Of a stretch of DNA of 64,000 nucleotides, positions 45,821-54,193 are shown piece after piece. Below the pieces are notes generated by a model. It saw nothing but the letters and a program-made list of their open reading frames with translations. It had not been told where the DNA came from and did not search any database. Origin of the DNA: Pinirhizobacter sp036499745 (GTDB lineage: Bacteria > Pseudomonadota > Gammaproteobacteria > Xanthomonadales > Rhodanobacteraceae); contig NZ_DASYDG010000028.1 in assembly GCF_036499745.1 (NCBI RefSeq), positions 17,593 through 81,592 on the forward strand, given 5' to 3'. Made by a program: the position numbers and the translations under genes. Numbering within the stretch: the first letter of the stretch is position 1; every line of letters begins with the position of its first letter.

Positions 45821-46711
45821 TCATGGTGTGGTGCGGCAAAAGGCCAGCGCGCGGGCCATCACCCCCGGATCGGCCAGGATCTGGTGGTGGCCCAGACCGG
45901 AAGTCCACAAGTGCTCCGCCCCGGGCCAGATCCGGGCATATTCCTCACCTTCGGAAAATGGCACGTCATGGTCGTCGCGATCATGGATGACCAGCACCGG
46001 CTGGGCCAGGGCCGGCAATAGTGGCGCGGCCTGCAGGTCGGCGATCGGGACGCCGGTACGCTCCGCCAGCCGCGCATGCAGCGGTTCGCGCAGGCGCCGG
46101 TGCAAGCGCACCAGGTCCGCGAAGCGTGCGACCGCGGCTTCCGGGTCGATCGAAGGAGATACCAGCACGGCCCGGCCTGCGGCCAGTCCCTGGGACAAGG
46201 CCAGGGTAACTGCCGCACCACCCAGGGAGTGGCCGACCACGGCTGTGGCCTCGCCGAAATGACGGCCCACGCCCCGCAGGGTGGCGATGAATTCGGGCAG
46301 CGTCACCAGATGGCCGCCGCTGTGTCCATGGGACGGCTGGTCGAACGCCACCGCGGCCATGCCCGCCTCGCGCAGGGCAAGGGCCCAGGGCTCAAAACGA
46401 AGGCCGAAGCTGGACCAGCCGTGCGAAAACAACACGTACGGCTGGCGCGCCGGGTCACCCCAGGCGTAGGTCGCGATCAGCACGCCGTCCACCATGATGT
46501 CGCGCCGAACGGCCTTGCTGTCGGGCGTAGCCGCACGCGCCCGGGTACGGCTGCTGGTGAACGGCGTACAAAACAGCCGTGCGGCATGGCGCAGGGTATT
46601 GCCCGGCGCAAACCGGCTGCCGAGCGTGTAGCGGGCGCGCACGGCGGCGAGCTTGACCAGGAAGCCGGGCCCGACGCGGCGGGTCTTGCGAGGTTGGGGA
46701 TGGGGGGTCAT
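45821..46711 (-). CDS. Alpha/beta hydrolase
   Basis: 296 residues from the ATG at 46711. Oxyanion region LFSHGWSS, nucleophile elbow VVGHSLGGAAV with the catalytic Ser, Asp in HDRDDHDVPF and His in TSGLGHHQIL. N-terminal basic region (about 1-65) precedes the hydrolase domain and could be an amphipathic anchor. Substrate not evident. It is divergent from leucine dehydrogenase. Confidence 0.88.
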   Translation of the reverse strand: MTPHPQPRKTRRVGPGFLVKLAAVRARYTLGSRFAPGNTLRHAARLFCTPFTSSRTRARAATPDSKAVRRDIMVDGVLIATYAWGDPARQPYVLFSHGWSSFGLRFEPWALALREAGMAAVAFDQPSHGHSGGHLVTLPEFIATLRGVGRHFGEATAVVGHSLGGAAVTLALSQGLAAGRAVLVSPSIDPEAAVARFADLVRLHRRLREPLHARLAERTGVPIADLQAAPLLPALAQPVLVIHDRDDHDVPFSEGEEYARIWPGAEHLWTSGLGHHQILADPGVMARALAFCRTTP

Positions 46712-46797
46712 GGCGATGGGGTGCGAAAGGACGACCGAAGATATCACCCGCCCCGGGCCGTGCTGCGCCGCAATGAGCGCCGCCTGCGCCAAGGGGC

Positions 46798-46851
46798 TAG
46801 AATACGCGGCTGATGACCGCCCAGGACTTACCCGGTGCGGTCTTTTTTTAG
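46798..46851 (+). promoter_or_regulatory. Possible leader/attenuator of leucine dehydrogenase
   Basis: A -10-like TAGAAT (46798-46803) is followed by a 12-codon ORF (46813-46851) encoding MTAQDLPGAVFF with one rare TTA leucine codon. The ORF overlaps a terminator-like hairpin GACCGC (46815-46820) / GCGGTC (46837-46842) followed by seven Ts (46843-46849). A second hairpin TGGCCG/CGGCCA (46866-46871 / 46882-46887) follows. The -35 is not clear. Confidence 0.5.
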
Positions 46852-46941
46852 ATTTATCAACCGTCTGGCCGCCGAGTGAAACGGCCATCATCCGCGGGAC
46901 GCTATCCCCATGGTGTCCTGGCCACTGGAGTTCGAAGTTCG

Positions 46942-48045
46942 ATGATTTTTGAGACCATCGCCAATACAGGCCACGAGGAAGTCGTCTTCTGCCATAGCAA
47001 GGACGCGGGCCTGAAGGCCATCATTGCCATCCACAACACGGTCCTCGGACCGGCGCTTGGTGGCTTGCGCATGTGGCCCTACAAGAGCGAGCAGGACGCG
47101 ATCAACGACGTGCTGCGCCTGTCGCGCGGCATGACCTACAAGAACGCCGTGGCCGGCCTGAACCTGGGCGGCGGCAAGGCGGTAATCATCGGCGATCCGT
47201 CGAAAGACAAATCCGAAGTGCTGTTCCGCGCCTTCGGCCGCTTCGTCAATTCGCTCAACGGTCGCTACATCACCGCCGAGGACGTCGGCATCGACGTCAA
47301 CGACATGGAACATGTGTTCCGTGAAACCGAATATGTCACCGGCGTGCACCAGGTGCATGGCGGTTCGGGCGATCCCTCGCCGTTCACCGCGTTCGGCACG
47401 CTGCAGGGCCTGATGGCCGCGCTGCAGTTCAAGCACGGCAACGAAGATGTGGGCAAGTACAGCTACGCCGTGCAAGGCGCCGGCCACGTGGGTTCGGAGT
47501 TCATCAAGTTGCTGCGCGAACAGGGCGCCAAGGTGTTCGTCACCGACATCAACAAGGATGCCGTGCAGCGCTGCGTCGACGAACTGGGCTGCGAAGCGGT
47601 GGGTCTGGACGAAATCTACGACGTGGAAGCCGACGTTTATAGCCCCTGCGCCCTGGGCGGCACGGTCAATGAGCAGACCATCGACCGTATCAAGGCCAAG
47701 ATCATCTGCGGCGCGGCCAACAACCAGCTGGCCACCGATGCCATCGGTGATGAGCTCTCCCGTCGTGGCGTGGTCTATGCCCCCGATTACGCCGTGAACG
47801 CTGGTGGCGTGATGAACGTCTCGCTGGAAATCGACGGTTACAACCGCGAACGCGCCATGCGCATGATGCGCACCATCTACTACAACGTCGGCCGCATCTT
47901 CGAGATCGCCCAGCGCGACGGCATCCCCACCTACAAGGCCGCCGACCGCATGGCCGAAGAGCGCATCGGCATCATCGGAAAGATGCGCCTGCCCCATATG
48001 GGCAATGGTGCACCACGCTTCCAGGGCCGCATGCGCGGACAATAA
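46942..48045 (+). CDS. ldh: Leucine (branched-chain amino acid) dehydrogenase
   Basis: 367 residues from the ATG at 46942 (GGAG ahead); the frame is open from 46876 but without a better signal. Glu/Leu/Phe/Val dehydrogenase family: substrate region GPALGGLRMWPY, catalytic Lys in NLGGGKAVIIGDP, Rossmann motif VQGAGHVGSEFI, and CGAANNQLA. Length and motifs match leucine dehydrogenase rather than the longer glutamate enzymes. It makes 2-oxo acids from Leu, Ile and Val with NAD, feeding the E1 enzyme encoded nearby. Confidence 0.93.
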   Translation: MIFETIANTGHEEVVFCHSKDAGLKAIIAIHNTVLGPALGGLRMWPYKSEQDAINDVLRLSRGMTYKNAVAGLNLGGGKAVIIGDPSKDKSEVLFRAFGRFVNSLNGRYITAEDVGIDVNDMEHVFRETEYVTGVHQVHGGSGDPSPFTAFGTLQGLMAALQFKHGNEDVGKYSYAVQGAGHVGSEFIKLLREQGAKVFVTDINKDAVQRCVDELGCEAVGLDEIYDVEADVYSPCALGGTVNEQTIDRIKAKIICGAANNQLATDAIGDELSRRGVVYAPDYAVNAGGVMNVSLEIDGYNRERAMRMMRTIYYNVGRIFEIAQRDGIPTYKAADRMAEERIGIIGKMRLPHMGNGAPRFQGRMRGQ

Positions 48046-48348
48046 TCGGCCACCTCATGCCGGGTACAACCAGCCGCCGGGCATGCCCGGCGGTTTTTTT
48101 TGCGATCCAGGCCGCTTTCACGACCTCGGCGAAGCAACCTGCTATACTGATTATGACATTCACGAAAGCTGTAAGTAACTGCTTATATGGATGTTTTTGA
48201 CCAAGGGGGCCCGCACGGCGGGCGCAGTACACAATCAGCAACTTTCGATCACGACATGACTTTTCTCCGCGTCGTCGTCCCCGCATGGTGACCCATCGGG
48301 TGATCTGGACCTCGAGGAAGGCGTAACCGACGGAAGGGAATACCGAGC
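48046..48348. other. 303-bp gap with terminator and probable promoter of the polyene operon
   Basis: After the terminator at 48074-48101 comes an AT-rich stretch (48140-48200) with -10-like TATACT (48143-48148) and TTATAT, and a small GCCCGC-ACG-GCGGGC hairpin (48209-48223) in the leader before the ACP gene. No gene is supported. Confidence 0.5.
48074..48101 (+). terminator. Intrinsic terminator after leucine dehydrogenase
   Basis: Perfect 8-bp stem CCGCCGGG (48074-48081) / CCCGGCGG (48086-48093), loop CATG, followed by eight Ts. Confidence 0.93.
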
Positions 48349-48618
48349 ATGAGCACGATCCCGGCAGAAGCCCTCACCAACGACGACATCCTGGCCCGGC
48401 TGAAGGATGTCCTGCACGAAACCTTCGAGATCGATCCGGCGAAGGTCACACCCGAGGCGCATCTTTTTACTGACCTGGAGCTCGACAGCATTGATGCGAT
48501 CGATCTGGCCATCCAGGTCCAGGACATGACCGGCGCCCGCATCAAGCCCGAGGACTTCAAGAGCGTACGCACGGTCGGCGACGTCGTCGCCACGGTTCGC
48601 GCGCTGATCGAGCGCTGA
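48349..48618 (+). CDS. Acyl carrier protein of the polyene operon
   Basis: 89 residues. The phosphopantetheine attachment Ser47 lies in DLELDSIDAIDLAIQV, with Ile instead of Leu after Ser (DSI), a variant common in specialised ACPs. FEIDPAKVTPEAHLFTDL precedes it. It carries the growing chain for the two ketosynthases encoded downstream. First gene of a nine-gene operon in which every later gene overlaps its neighbour except the glycosyltransferase (11-nt gap). Confidence 0.92.
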   Translation: MSTIPAEALTNDDILARLKDVLHETFEIDPAKVTPEAHLFTDLELDSIDAIDLAIQVQDMTGARIKPEDFKSVRTVGDVVATVRALIER

Positions 48619-48629
48619 GCAGCCGGGTG

Positions 48630-49406
48630 ATGTCGCCAGCAGAGCGTGTCGACGCGCCAGCCTTCGCCCCCTGCGCCGTGGTACCGATCTACAACCACAA
48701 GGACACCATCGCCGCGGCCGTCCGGTCGTTGCGCGGCCACGGCCTTCCCGTCGTGGTGGTGGACGATGGCAGCAACCAGGCGACGCGCGAGGTGCTCGAC
48801 GAGCTTGCCGCGCAAACGCCTGGGATGCGCCTGATCCGCCTGCCGGTCAACCAGGGCAAGGGCCGCGCGCTCTCAGCGGGCCTTCTCGCAGCGCGTGAAT
48901 CAGGCTTCACCCATGCCTTGCAGATCGACGCCGATGGCCAGCACGACGTGGCCGACGTGCCGCGCTTCCTCGCCGCCTCACGGGCTTTCCCCGAGGCGAT
49001 GATCTGTGGACGCCCGGTGTACGACGATTCCGTGCCGCGCGCACGGCTCTACGGCCGTTACCTCACGCACGCCTTTGTCTGGCTGGAAACCCTTTCCTTC
49101 CAGATCCAGGATTCGATGTGCGGCTTCCGCCTGTACCCGCTGGGTGAAACCTGCGCCGAGATCGCCCGCGCGCCGTTTCCTTCACGCATGGATTTCGATA
49201 CGGAAGCCGCGGTGCGCCTGTTCTGGCGCGGCGTGCCGGTGCATAACCTGCCCACCCGCGTGATCTATCCGGAGAACGGCCTGTCGCACTTTCGCATGTT
49301 GCGTGACAATGCCCGCATCACCGCCATGCACACCCGGCTGGTGCTGGGCATGCTGCCGCGTGCACCCCGGCTGATCTGGCGCGCTGCGCGCAGGAAAGCC
49401 GCATGA
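48630..49406 (+). CDS. Family 2 glycosyltransferase
   Basis: 258 residues from the ATG at 48630 (a GTG three bases earlier is also open). GT-A fold motifs: AVVPIYNHKDTI, VVVVDDGSNQATREVL, and metal-binding DADGQHD. The substrate region MCGFRLYP resembles dolichol-phosphate/undecaprenol-phosphate sugar transferases and the glycosyltransferases found in aryl-polyene clusters. It probably adds a sugar to the polyene or its lipid anchor. No membrane helices seen. Confidence 0.9.
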   Translation: MSPAERVDAPAFAPCAVVPIYNHKDTIAAAVRSLRGHGLPVVVVDDGSNQATREVLDELAAQTPGMRLIRLPVNQGKGRALSAGLLAARESGFTHALQIDADGQHDVADVPRFLAASRAFPEAMICGRPVYDDSVPRARLYGRYLTHAFVWLETLSFQIQDSMCGFRLYPLGETCAEIARAPFPSRMDFDTEAAVRLFWRGVPVHNLPTRVIYPENGLSHFRMLRDNARITAMHTRLVLGMLPRAPRLIWRAARRKAA

Positions 49407-50626
49407 AGCGCGTGGTCGTGACCGGCATCGGCGGCATCACGCCGCTGGGATCGGACTGGGCCACCATCGCCGCCCGCCTGGGCGACGGACACAATGCCGT
49501 ACGGCGCATGCACGAGTGGGATTTCTTCGATGCCCTGAACGGACGCCTGGGATGTCCGGTCGACGATTTCATACTGCCGGACTGGCCACGCCGGCACCTT
49601 CGTTCGATGGGTCGCGTCTCGCACCTGGCCGTGGCTGCCAGCGAAAAGGCGCTCGACGATGGGGGCCTGCTGGGCGACCCTTCCATCGCCGATGGCCGCA
49701 TGGGGGTAGCCTATGGTTCATCCGGCGGCAGTATCGATCCGGCGCGCACGATCGGCCGGATGCTGGAAACCGGGTCCATGCAGGGCGTAACAGCCACCAG
49801 CTACATCCAGATGATGGCGCACACCACCGCGGTGAACGTGGGCGTGTTCTTCGGCCTGAAGGGCCGCATCATCCCCACTTCCAGCGCATGTACCTCAGGC
49901 AGCCAGGCCATCGGCTTCGGTTACGAGGCCATCGCCCACGGCAAACAGCGCCTGATGCTGTGCGGTGGCGCGGAAGAACTCTCAGGCCCCGGCGCGGCGG
50001 TATTTGATACCTTGTTCGCCACCAGCACGCGCAACGACACACCGGCGCTCACGCCGCGGCCGTTCGACCGCGCGCGCGACGGCCTGGTGGTCGGCGAAGG
50101 CGCCACAACACTGCTACTGGAAGAACGCGACCACGCCCTGGCGCGCGGTGCGCGCATCCATGCCGAGGTAGTCGGTTTTGGCTGCAATTCAGACGGACAG
50201 CACATTACCCAGCCCACGCGCCAGACGATGGCCGTAGCGATGCAGATGGCGCTGGCTGACGCTGGTCTCACCGCCGGGGCCATCGGCTATGTCAGCGCGC
50301 ACGGCACCGCCACCGATCGCGGTGACGTGGCCGAAAGCCACGCCACCGCCAGTGTGCTTGGCGAAGGCGTGCCGGTGAGTTCGATGAAGAGCTACGTCGG
50401 CCATACCCTGGGCGCCTGCGGCGCGCTGGAATCGTGGTGGGCGATCATGATGATGCGCGAAGGCTGGTTCTCACCCACCATCAACCTGGACGATCCCGAT
50501 CCCGAATGCGCGGCCCTGGATTACATCCGTGGCCAGGCCCGTTTCATCGATACCGAGTACGTGATGAACAACAACTTCGCGTTCGGCGGTATCAATACGT
50601 CGCTGATCTTCAGGAAGCACCCCTGA
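49403..50626 (+). CDS. Beta-ketoacyl-ACP synthase (polyene KS 1)
   Basis: 407 residues. Thiolase-fold KS with catalytic triad: Cys in PTSSACTSGSQAIG, His in SAHGTATDRGD, His in YVGHTLGACGALE. Overall sequence resembles FabF-like ketosynthases of aryl-polyene clusters (E. coli ApeR/ApeO group). It condenses malonyl-ACP with the acyl chain. Starts within the glycosyltransferase stop (ATGA) and its own stop overlaps the next start (TGATG). Confidence 0.92.
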   Translation: MKRVVVTGIGGITPLGSDWATIAARLGDGHNAVRRMHEWDFFDALNGRLGCPVDDFILPDWPRRHLRSMGRVSHLAVAASEKALDDGGLLGDPSIADGRMGVAYGSSGGSIDPARTIGRMLETGSMQGVTATSYIQMMAHTTAVNVGVFFGLKGRIIPTSSACTSGSQAIGFGYEAIAHGKQRLMLCGGAEELSGPGAAVFDTLFATSTRNDTPALTPRPFDRARDGLVVGEGATTLLLEERDHALARGARIHAEVVGFGCNSDGQHITQPTRQTMAVAMQMALADAGLTAGAIGYVSAHGTATDRGDVAESHATASVLGEGVPVSSMKSYVGHTLGACGALESWWAIMMMREGWFSPTINLDDPDPECAALDYIRGQARFIDTEYVMNNNFAFGGINTSLIFRKHP

Positions 50627-51825
50627 TGAACCGGGTGGTGGTTACCGGCATGGGTGTCGTTTCGTGCCTTGGCATCGGTCGGCACGCTTTCTTCGATGCC
50701 CTGCTGGCCGGCCGTAGCGGCATAGGCAAGGTGGCGGCGTTCTCGGAACTGGGCATGACCTGCTGCACCGGTGCCGCGGTAGACGCTACCGGCCTGCCGG
50801 AGCTTCCGCGCAAACTCCGGCGCTTCCTTTCCACCCCAGCCACCTACGCCTGGCACGCCATGCGGGAGGCCATCGACGAAGCGAAGCTTGACCCGGCAAC
50901 CCTTGCCAGCCGGCGCTGCGGCATCGTCATGGGCGGCAACGCCGCGCTTAGCGAGCACGAGGCGGCCCTGGCCCAATACCACGCCCGCGGCATCGGCAGG
51001 CTCTCACCCTTCATCGTGCCGCGCTGCATGACCAGCGCACTGCCTGCAAGCCTTGCGCACGCCTTCGGCATCGGTGGCCGCAGCACGCTGGTGAGCGCTG
51101 CCTGTGCCAGCGCCGCGCACGCCATCGGCCAGGCGATGGAACTGTTGCAGGCCGGCCGCCAGGATGTGGTTGTCTGCGGCGGTGCCGAGGAGCTGGATCC
51201 CAAATCAGCCATGGGTTTCGACACCATGGGCGCGTTGTCCGTTACCGGCATTTCCCGTCCGTGGGATGCGCGGCGCGACGGTTTCGTGCTGGGCGAAGGA
51301 GCCGGCGTGCTGGTGCTGGAGACACTCGACCACGCCCGGGCGCGGGGCGCGACCATCCTGGCGGAGGTCACCGGCTATGGTGCGGCCACCGACCCGCACG
51401 ACATGGTGGCCCCGGATGTCGACGGCATCGTCGAGGCCATGAACCAGGCGATCAGCCAGGCACATGCCTTCCCCGGTTACATCAATGCCCACGCCTGCTC
51501 CACCGAGCAAGGCGATGCCATGGAATGGAACGCCATCGAACGCACCGCGGCGCGGCACGGCAGCCCAGTGCCACCGGTGTCCAGCATCAAGGCCTCGATC
51601 GGCCACGCGCCCGGGGCATCGGGCGCCTTCGACGCCATCGCATCGATCGCGATGCTCAACGCCCAGGTGGTGGTGGGCGGCGCGGTGGACGTGCCCGATA
51701 TCGTCTTCACCGATGCGCCGATCGTCTTCGCCAAACAGGCGCTGGCCTTCGACCAGGTGCTGTCCAACAGCTTCGGTTTTGGCGGAAGCTGCGCCAGCCT
51801 GATGTTCGCCCGCGCCGCCGCATGA
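50626..51825 (+). CDS. Beta-ketoacyl-ACP synthase (polyene KS 2)
   Basis: 399 residues, same fold as the previous gene but quite diverged. Active-site Cys in VSAACASAAHAIG and both His residues are present, but the first His motif reads NAHACSTEQGD instead of NAHGTST. The second is SIGHAPGASGAFD. Could be the second condensing enzyme or the chain-length partner of KS 1; E. coli aryl-polyene systems use a KS/chain-length-factor heterodimer. Overlaps the acyltransferase gene by 4 nt. Confidence 0.9.
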   Translation: MNRVVVTGMGVVSCLGIGRHAFFDALLAGRSGIGKVAAFSELGMTCCTGAAVDATGLPELPRKLRRFLSTPATYAWHAMREAIDEAKLDPATLASRRCGIVMGGNAALSEHEAALAQYHARGIGRLSPFIVPRCMTSALPASLAHAFGIGGRSTLVSAACASAAHAIGQAMELLQAGRQDVVVCGGAEELDPKSAMGFDTMGALSVTGISRPWDARRDGFVLGEGAGVLVLETLDHARARGATILAEVTGYGAATDPHDMVAPDVDGIVEAMNQAISQAHAFPGYINAHACSTEQGDAMEWNAIERTAARHGSPVPPVSSIKASIGHAPGASGAFDAIASIAMLNAQVVVGGAVDVPDIVFTDAPIVFAKQALAFDQVLSNSFGFGGSCASLMFARAAA

Positions 51826-52607
51826 TCGCCACGGCCGCACCGAACCGTCGCACCGACGCATGGGCGTGGCGATTCATCGGTACGGCGCTCAGCTTCGCCT
51901 TGTTCGGCATCGGCGGCATGGTGCTGCGCGTGCTGGTGCTGCCGGTGCTGTGCCACTGGCCGGGCCTGCCCGAGGCGCGGCGCTTCCGCGCACGGCGCGC
52001 CATCTGCAAGGCGTTCTGGGCGCACGTGCAGTTCATGGCCCGCACGGGCGTCCTTAATTACCGGTTCGACGGCGTCGAGCGGCTCGGCCGTCCGGGCCAG
52101 GTGATCATCGCCAACCATCCCTCCCTGATCGACGTGGTATTCCTGATCGGCCACGTCCGCGATGCCAACTGCGTGGTCAAGCACAAGTTGTGGAAGAACC
52201 CGTGCATGCACGGACCGATCGTCACCGCGCAGTACATCAGCAACAACGGCAGCGCCGAGATGCTGGACATCGCCGCCAGCGTCCTGCAGAAGGGCGAAAC
52301 GTTGATCGTCTTCCCCGAAGGCACGCGCACCACACCGGGGCAACCGCCTGAATTCCACCGTGGCGCCGCGGCGATCGCCCTGCGCGGCGCCCGCATCGTT
52401 ACACCGGTGTATATCTCGGTCACGCCAACCACGCTGACCAAGGCGGAGCCCTGGTATCGCATCCCCCTGCGCCGTCCGTATTTCAGCCTGCGCGTGGGTG
52501 AAGACATCGATCCGGGCGCGTTTCGCGACGCAGCGCCGATGCCGATCGCCTCGCGCCGGCTGAACGATCACCTGCACCGGCTGTACCAGCGGGAGCTCGG
52601 CTTGTGA
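51822..52607 (+). CDS. PlsC-type acyltransferase
   Basis: 261 residues. One N-terminal membrane segment (FIGTALSFALFGIGGMVLRVLVLP), then acyltransferase motifs IIANHPSLIDVVFL (HX4D) and VFPEGTRTT. Aryl-polyene clusters encode such an enzyme, believed to transfer the polyene to its lipid or glycerol anchor. Overlaps both neighbours by 4 nt. Also similar to 1-acylglycerol-3-phosphate acyltransferases. Confidence 0.9.
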   Translation: MIATAAPNRRTDAWAWRFIGTALSFALFGIGGMVLRVLVLPVLCHWPGLPEARRFRARRAICKAFWAHVQFMARTGVLNYRFDGVERLGRPGQVIIANHPSLIDVVFLIGHVRDANCVVKHKLWKNPCMHGPIVTAQYISNNGSAEMLDIAASVLQKGETLIVFPEGTRTTPGQPPEFHRGAAAIALRGARIVTPVYISVTPTTLTKAEPWYRIPLRRPYFSLRVGEDIDPGAFRDAAPMPIASRRLNDHLHRLYQRELGL

Positions 52608-53275
52608 CACGGCAGGAAAGCCATGCACGTGAGCACCCTGCCGACAGGGCCATGTACGTGCATGCCCACCCGTGGGTTGCCCAAGCCCGGGCCGCGAGCC
52701 ACCAGGCCCCCTGCCAGGGCGTAGCCGTGTGGTTGAACGATCGCGGCATCGCCCAACTGTTGCAGCACGGCCGCGCGGATCTGCTAACCGAGCTCGACTC
52801 GCAATACGTGGCGAACGAGCCGTTGCGCGAGCCTTGCGCCTGGCGGCTGTTCGACCAGGATTTCCCGATACCTGAAGGCGCGGCACTGGACGCGGAAATC
52901 GCCCGGCCGCAGCCCGGCGAGCCGCTGCTGCTGGGCGAGCACACTACGTCCACGGGCCATCTATTCGAGTTGAAGCTGCCGCTGGACCTTGCCCTTTTCG
53001 ATAACCATTTCCGTGCCGCACCGGTGGTACCTGGTGTCATGCAGGTGGCCTGGGCGCTGGCATTCGGCGCCCGGCATTATGGGCCGATGTCCTGCGGCAC
53101 GATGGATGCGGTGAAATTCCGCCGACTGGTTCGCCCAGGTGATCGCCTGCACCTTGAGGTGGCGCACGACACCGGACGCGGGCGCCTTGATTTCACTGTC
53201 CGCATCGACGGGATCCTGTGTTCGTCGGCACGACTGCACGTGGTCCCCGCCGAAGGGGTCGACGATGCGCGCTAG
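52604..53275 (+). CDS. ApeI-like dehydratase fused to a ligase C-terminal remnant
   Basis: 223 residues from a GTG overlapping the acyltransferase stop. The C-terminal ~130 residues are a hot-dog dehydratase: LDLALFDNHFRAAPVVPGVMQVAWALAFG (the FabZ H-F...P..PGV active region), KFRRLVRPGDRLHLEV. The N-terminal ~85 residues (HPWVAQARAAS, HGRADLLTEL, CAWRLFDQDFPIPEGAALDAE) follow the pattern of the C-terminal subdomain of AMP-forming acyl/aryl ligases, but the main ligase domain is absent. Likely dehydrates beta-hydroxyacyl-ACP. Confidence 0.8.
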   Translation: MTRQESHAREHPADRAMYVHAHPWVAQARAASHQAPCQGVAVWLNDRGIAQLLQHGRADLLTELDSQYVANEPLREPCAWRLFDQDFPIPEGAALDAEIARPQPGEPLLLGEHTTSTGHLFELKLPLDLALFDNHFRAAPVVPGVMQVAWALAFGARHYGPMSCGTMDAVKFRRLVRPGDRLHLEVAHDTGRGRLDFTVRIDGILCSSARLHVVPAEGVDDAR

Positions 53276-53720
53276 CGGTGTCCTTCGGATCGAGATACCC
53301 GTGGAAGTACCCTTCTTCGACGTCGATTCGATGGACGTGGTATGGCACGGCCACTACGTGAAATACCTGGAGCTGGCCCGTTGCGCCCTGCTCGAACGCA
53401 TCGGCCACGACTATCGCCAGATGAAGGCATCCGGCTACCTGTGGCCGATCGTCGACCTGCAGCTTCGCTATGTGCGCGCTGCCCGCTTCGGCCAGCACCT
53501 GGTCGTACGCGCCGACCTCGTGGAGTGGCACAATCGCCTGAAGGTGCACTACCGCGTGCTCGACGCCGAAACCCACGAGCGCATCACCCTTGCCAGTACC
53601 GTGCAGGTGGCAGTGGCGATATCGTCGGGCGAATTGCAATTGGAATCGCCATCGGTTTTCGTCGAGGCCGTGGAGCGGGCCCTGGCGGCGGCCGGCGGCA
53701 ACGAAGGCGCACCGGCATGA
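53265..53720 (+). CDS. Hot-dog thioesterase (4HBT/YbgC family)
   Basis: 151 residues. EVPFFDVDSMDVVWHGHYVKYLELARCALLE is the 4-hydroxybenzoyl-CoA thioesterase signature with the Asp near the start and His-Tyr after it; KVHYRVLDAETHERITLAST follows. Probably releases or edits acyl chains from the ACP or CoA. Aryl-polyene clusters carry such a gene. Overlaps the dehydratase gene by 11 nt and the next gene by 4 nt. Confidence 0.9.
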   Translation: MRASGVLRIEIPVEVPFFDVDSMDVVWHGHYVKYLELARCALLERIGHDYRQMKASGYLWPIVDLQLRYVRAARFGQHLVVRADLVEWHNRLKVHYRVLDAETHERITLASTVQVAVAISSGELQLESPSVFVEAVERALAAAGGNEGAPA

Positions 53721-54193
53721 ATCGCTGGCGCATCGCCGACCTGGTTCCGCACACCGGCAGCATGGTGCTGCTGGACGAACTCCTGGATTTCGGCACCGAC
53801 CATGTTGCCTGTGCCCTTACCGTGCGCGAAGGCGCCATGTTCGTCGATGCCCGCTCCGGCTTTCCTGCCTGGGCAGGCATCGAACTGATGGCGCAGGCGA
53901 TCGCCGTCTGGAACGGTTGCACGGCGCGCACGCAGGGCGAAGGCGTGCGGCCCGGGTTCCTGCTGGGCACGCGAAGCTATCGGTGCACGGCGGTGAGCTT
54001 TCCCATCGGCGCGACGTTGCGCGTGCTGGCCGAGCGCGGCTTCAACGACCCGGAAGGCATGGCAGCCTTCAACTGCAGGATCGAACACGAACACACACTC
54101 GCGCAGGCACGCCTGACGGTGTTCAGCCCTCCCGATGCGGCAGCGCTACTGTCACCGGACCATCCGCTCCTTGAACCCGGGCATTCATCATGA
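53717..54193 (+). CDS. ApeP-like 3-hydroxyacyl-ACP dehydratase
   Basis: 158 residues. The pattern IADLVPHTGSMVLLDELLDF at the start and WAGIELMAQAIAVWNGC in the central helix are those of the FabA/FabZ-related ApeP group; it ends GARLTVF-type strand. It would partner the previous ApeI-like protein as the second dehydratase of the polyene-forming cycle. Overlaps the thioesterase and ketoreductase genes by 4 nt each. Confidence 0.88.
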   Translation: MNRWRIADLVPHTGSMVLLDELLDFGTDHVACALTVREGAMFVDARSGFPAWAGIELMAQAIAVWNGCTARTQGEGVRPGFLLGTRSYRCTAVSFPIGATLRVLAERGFNDPEGMAAFNCRIEHEHTLAQARLTVFSPPDAAALLSPDHPLLEPGHSS

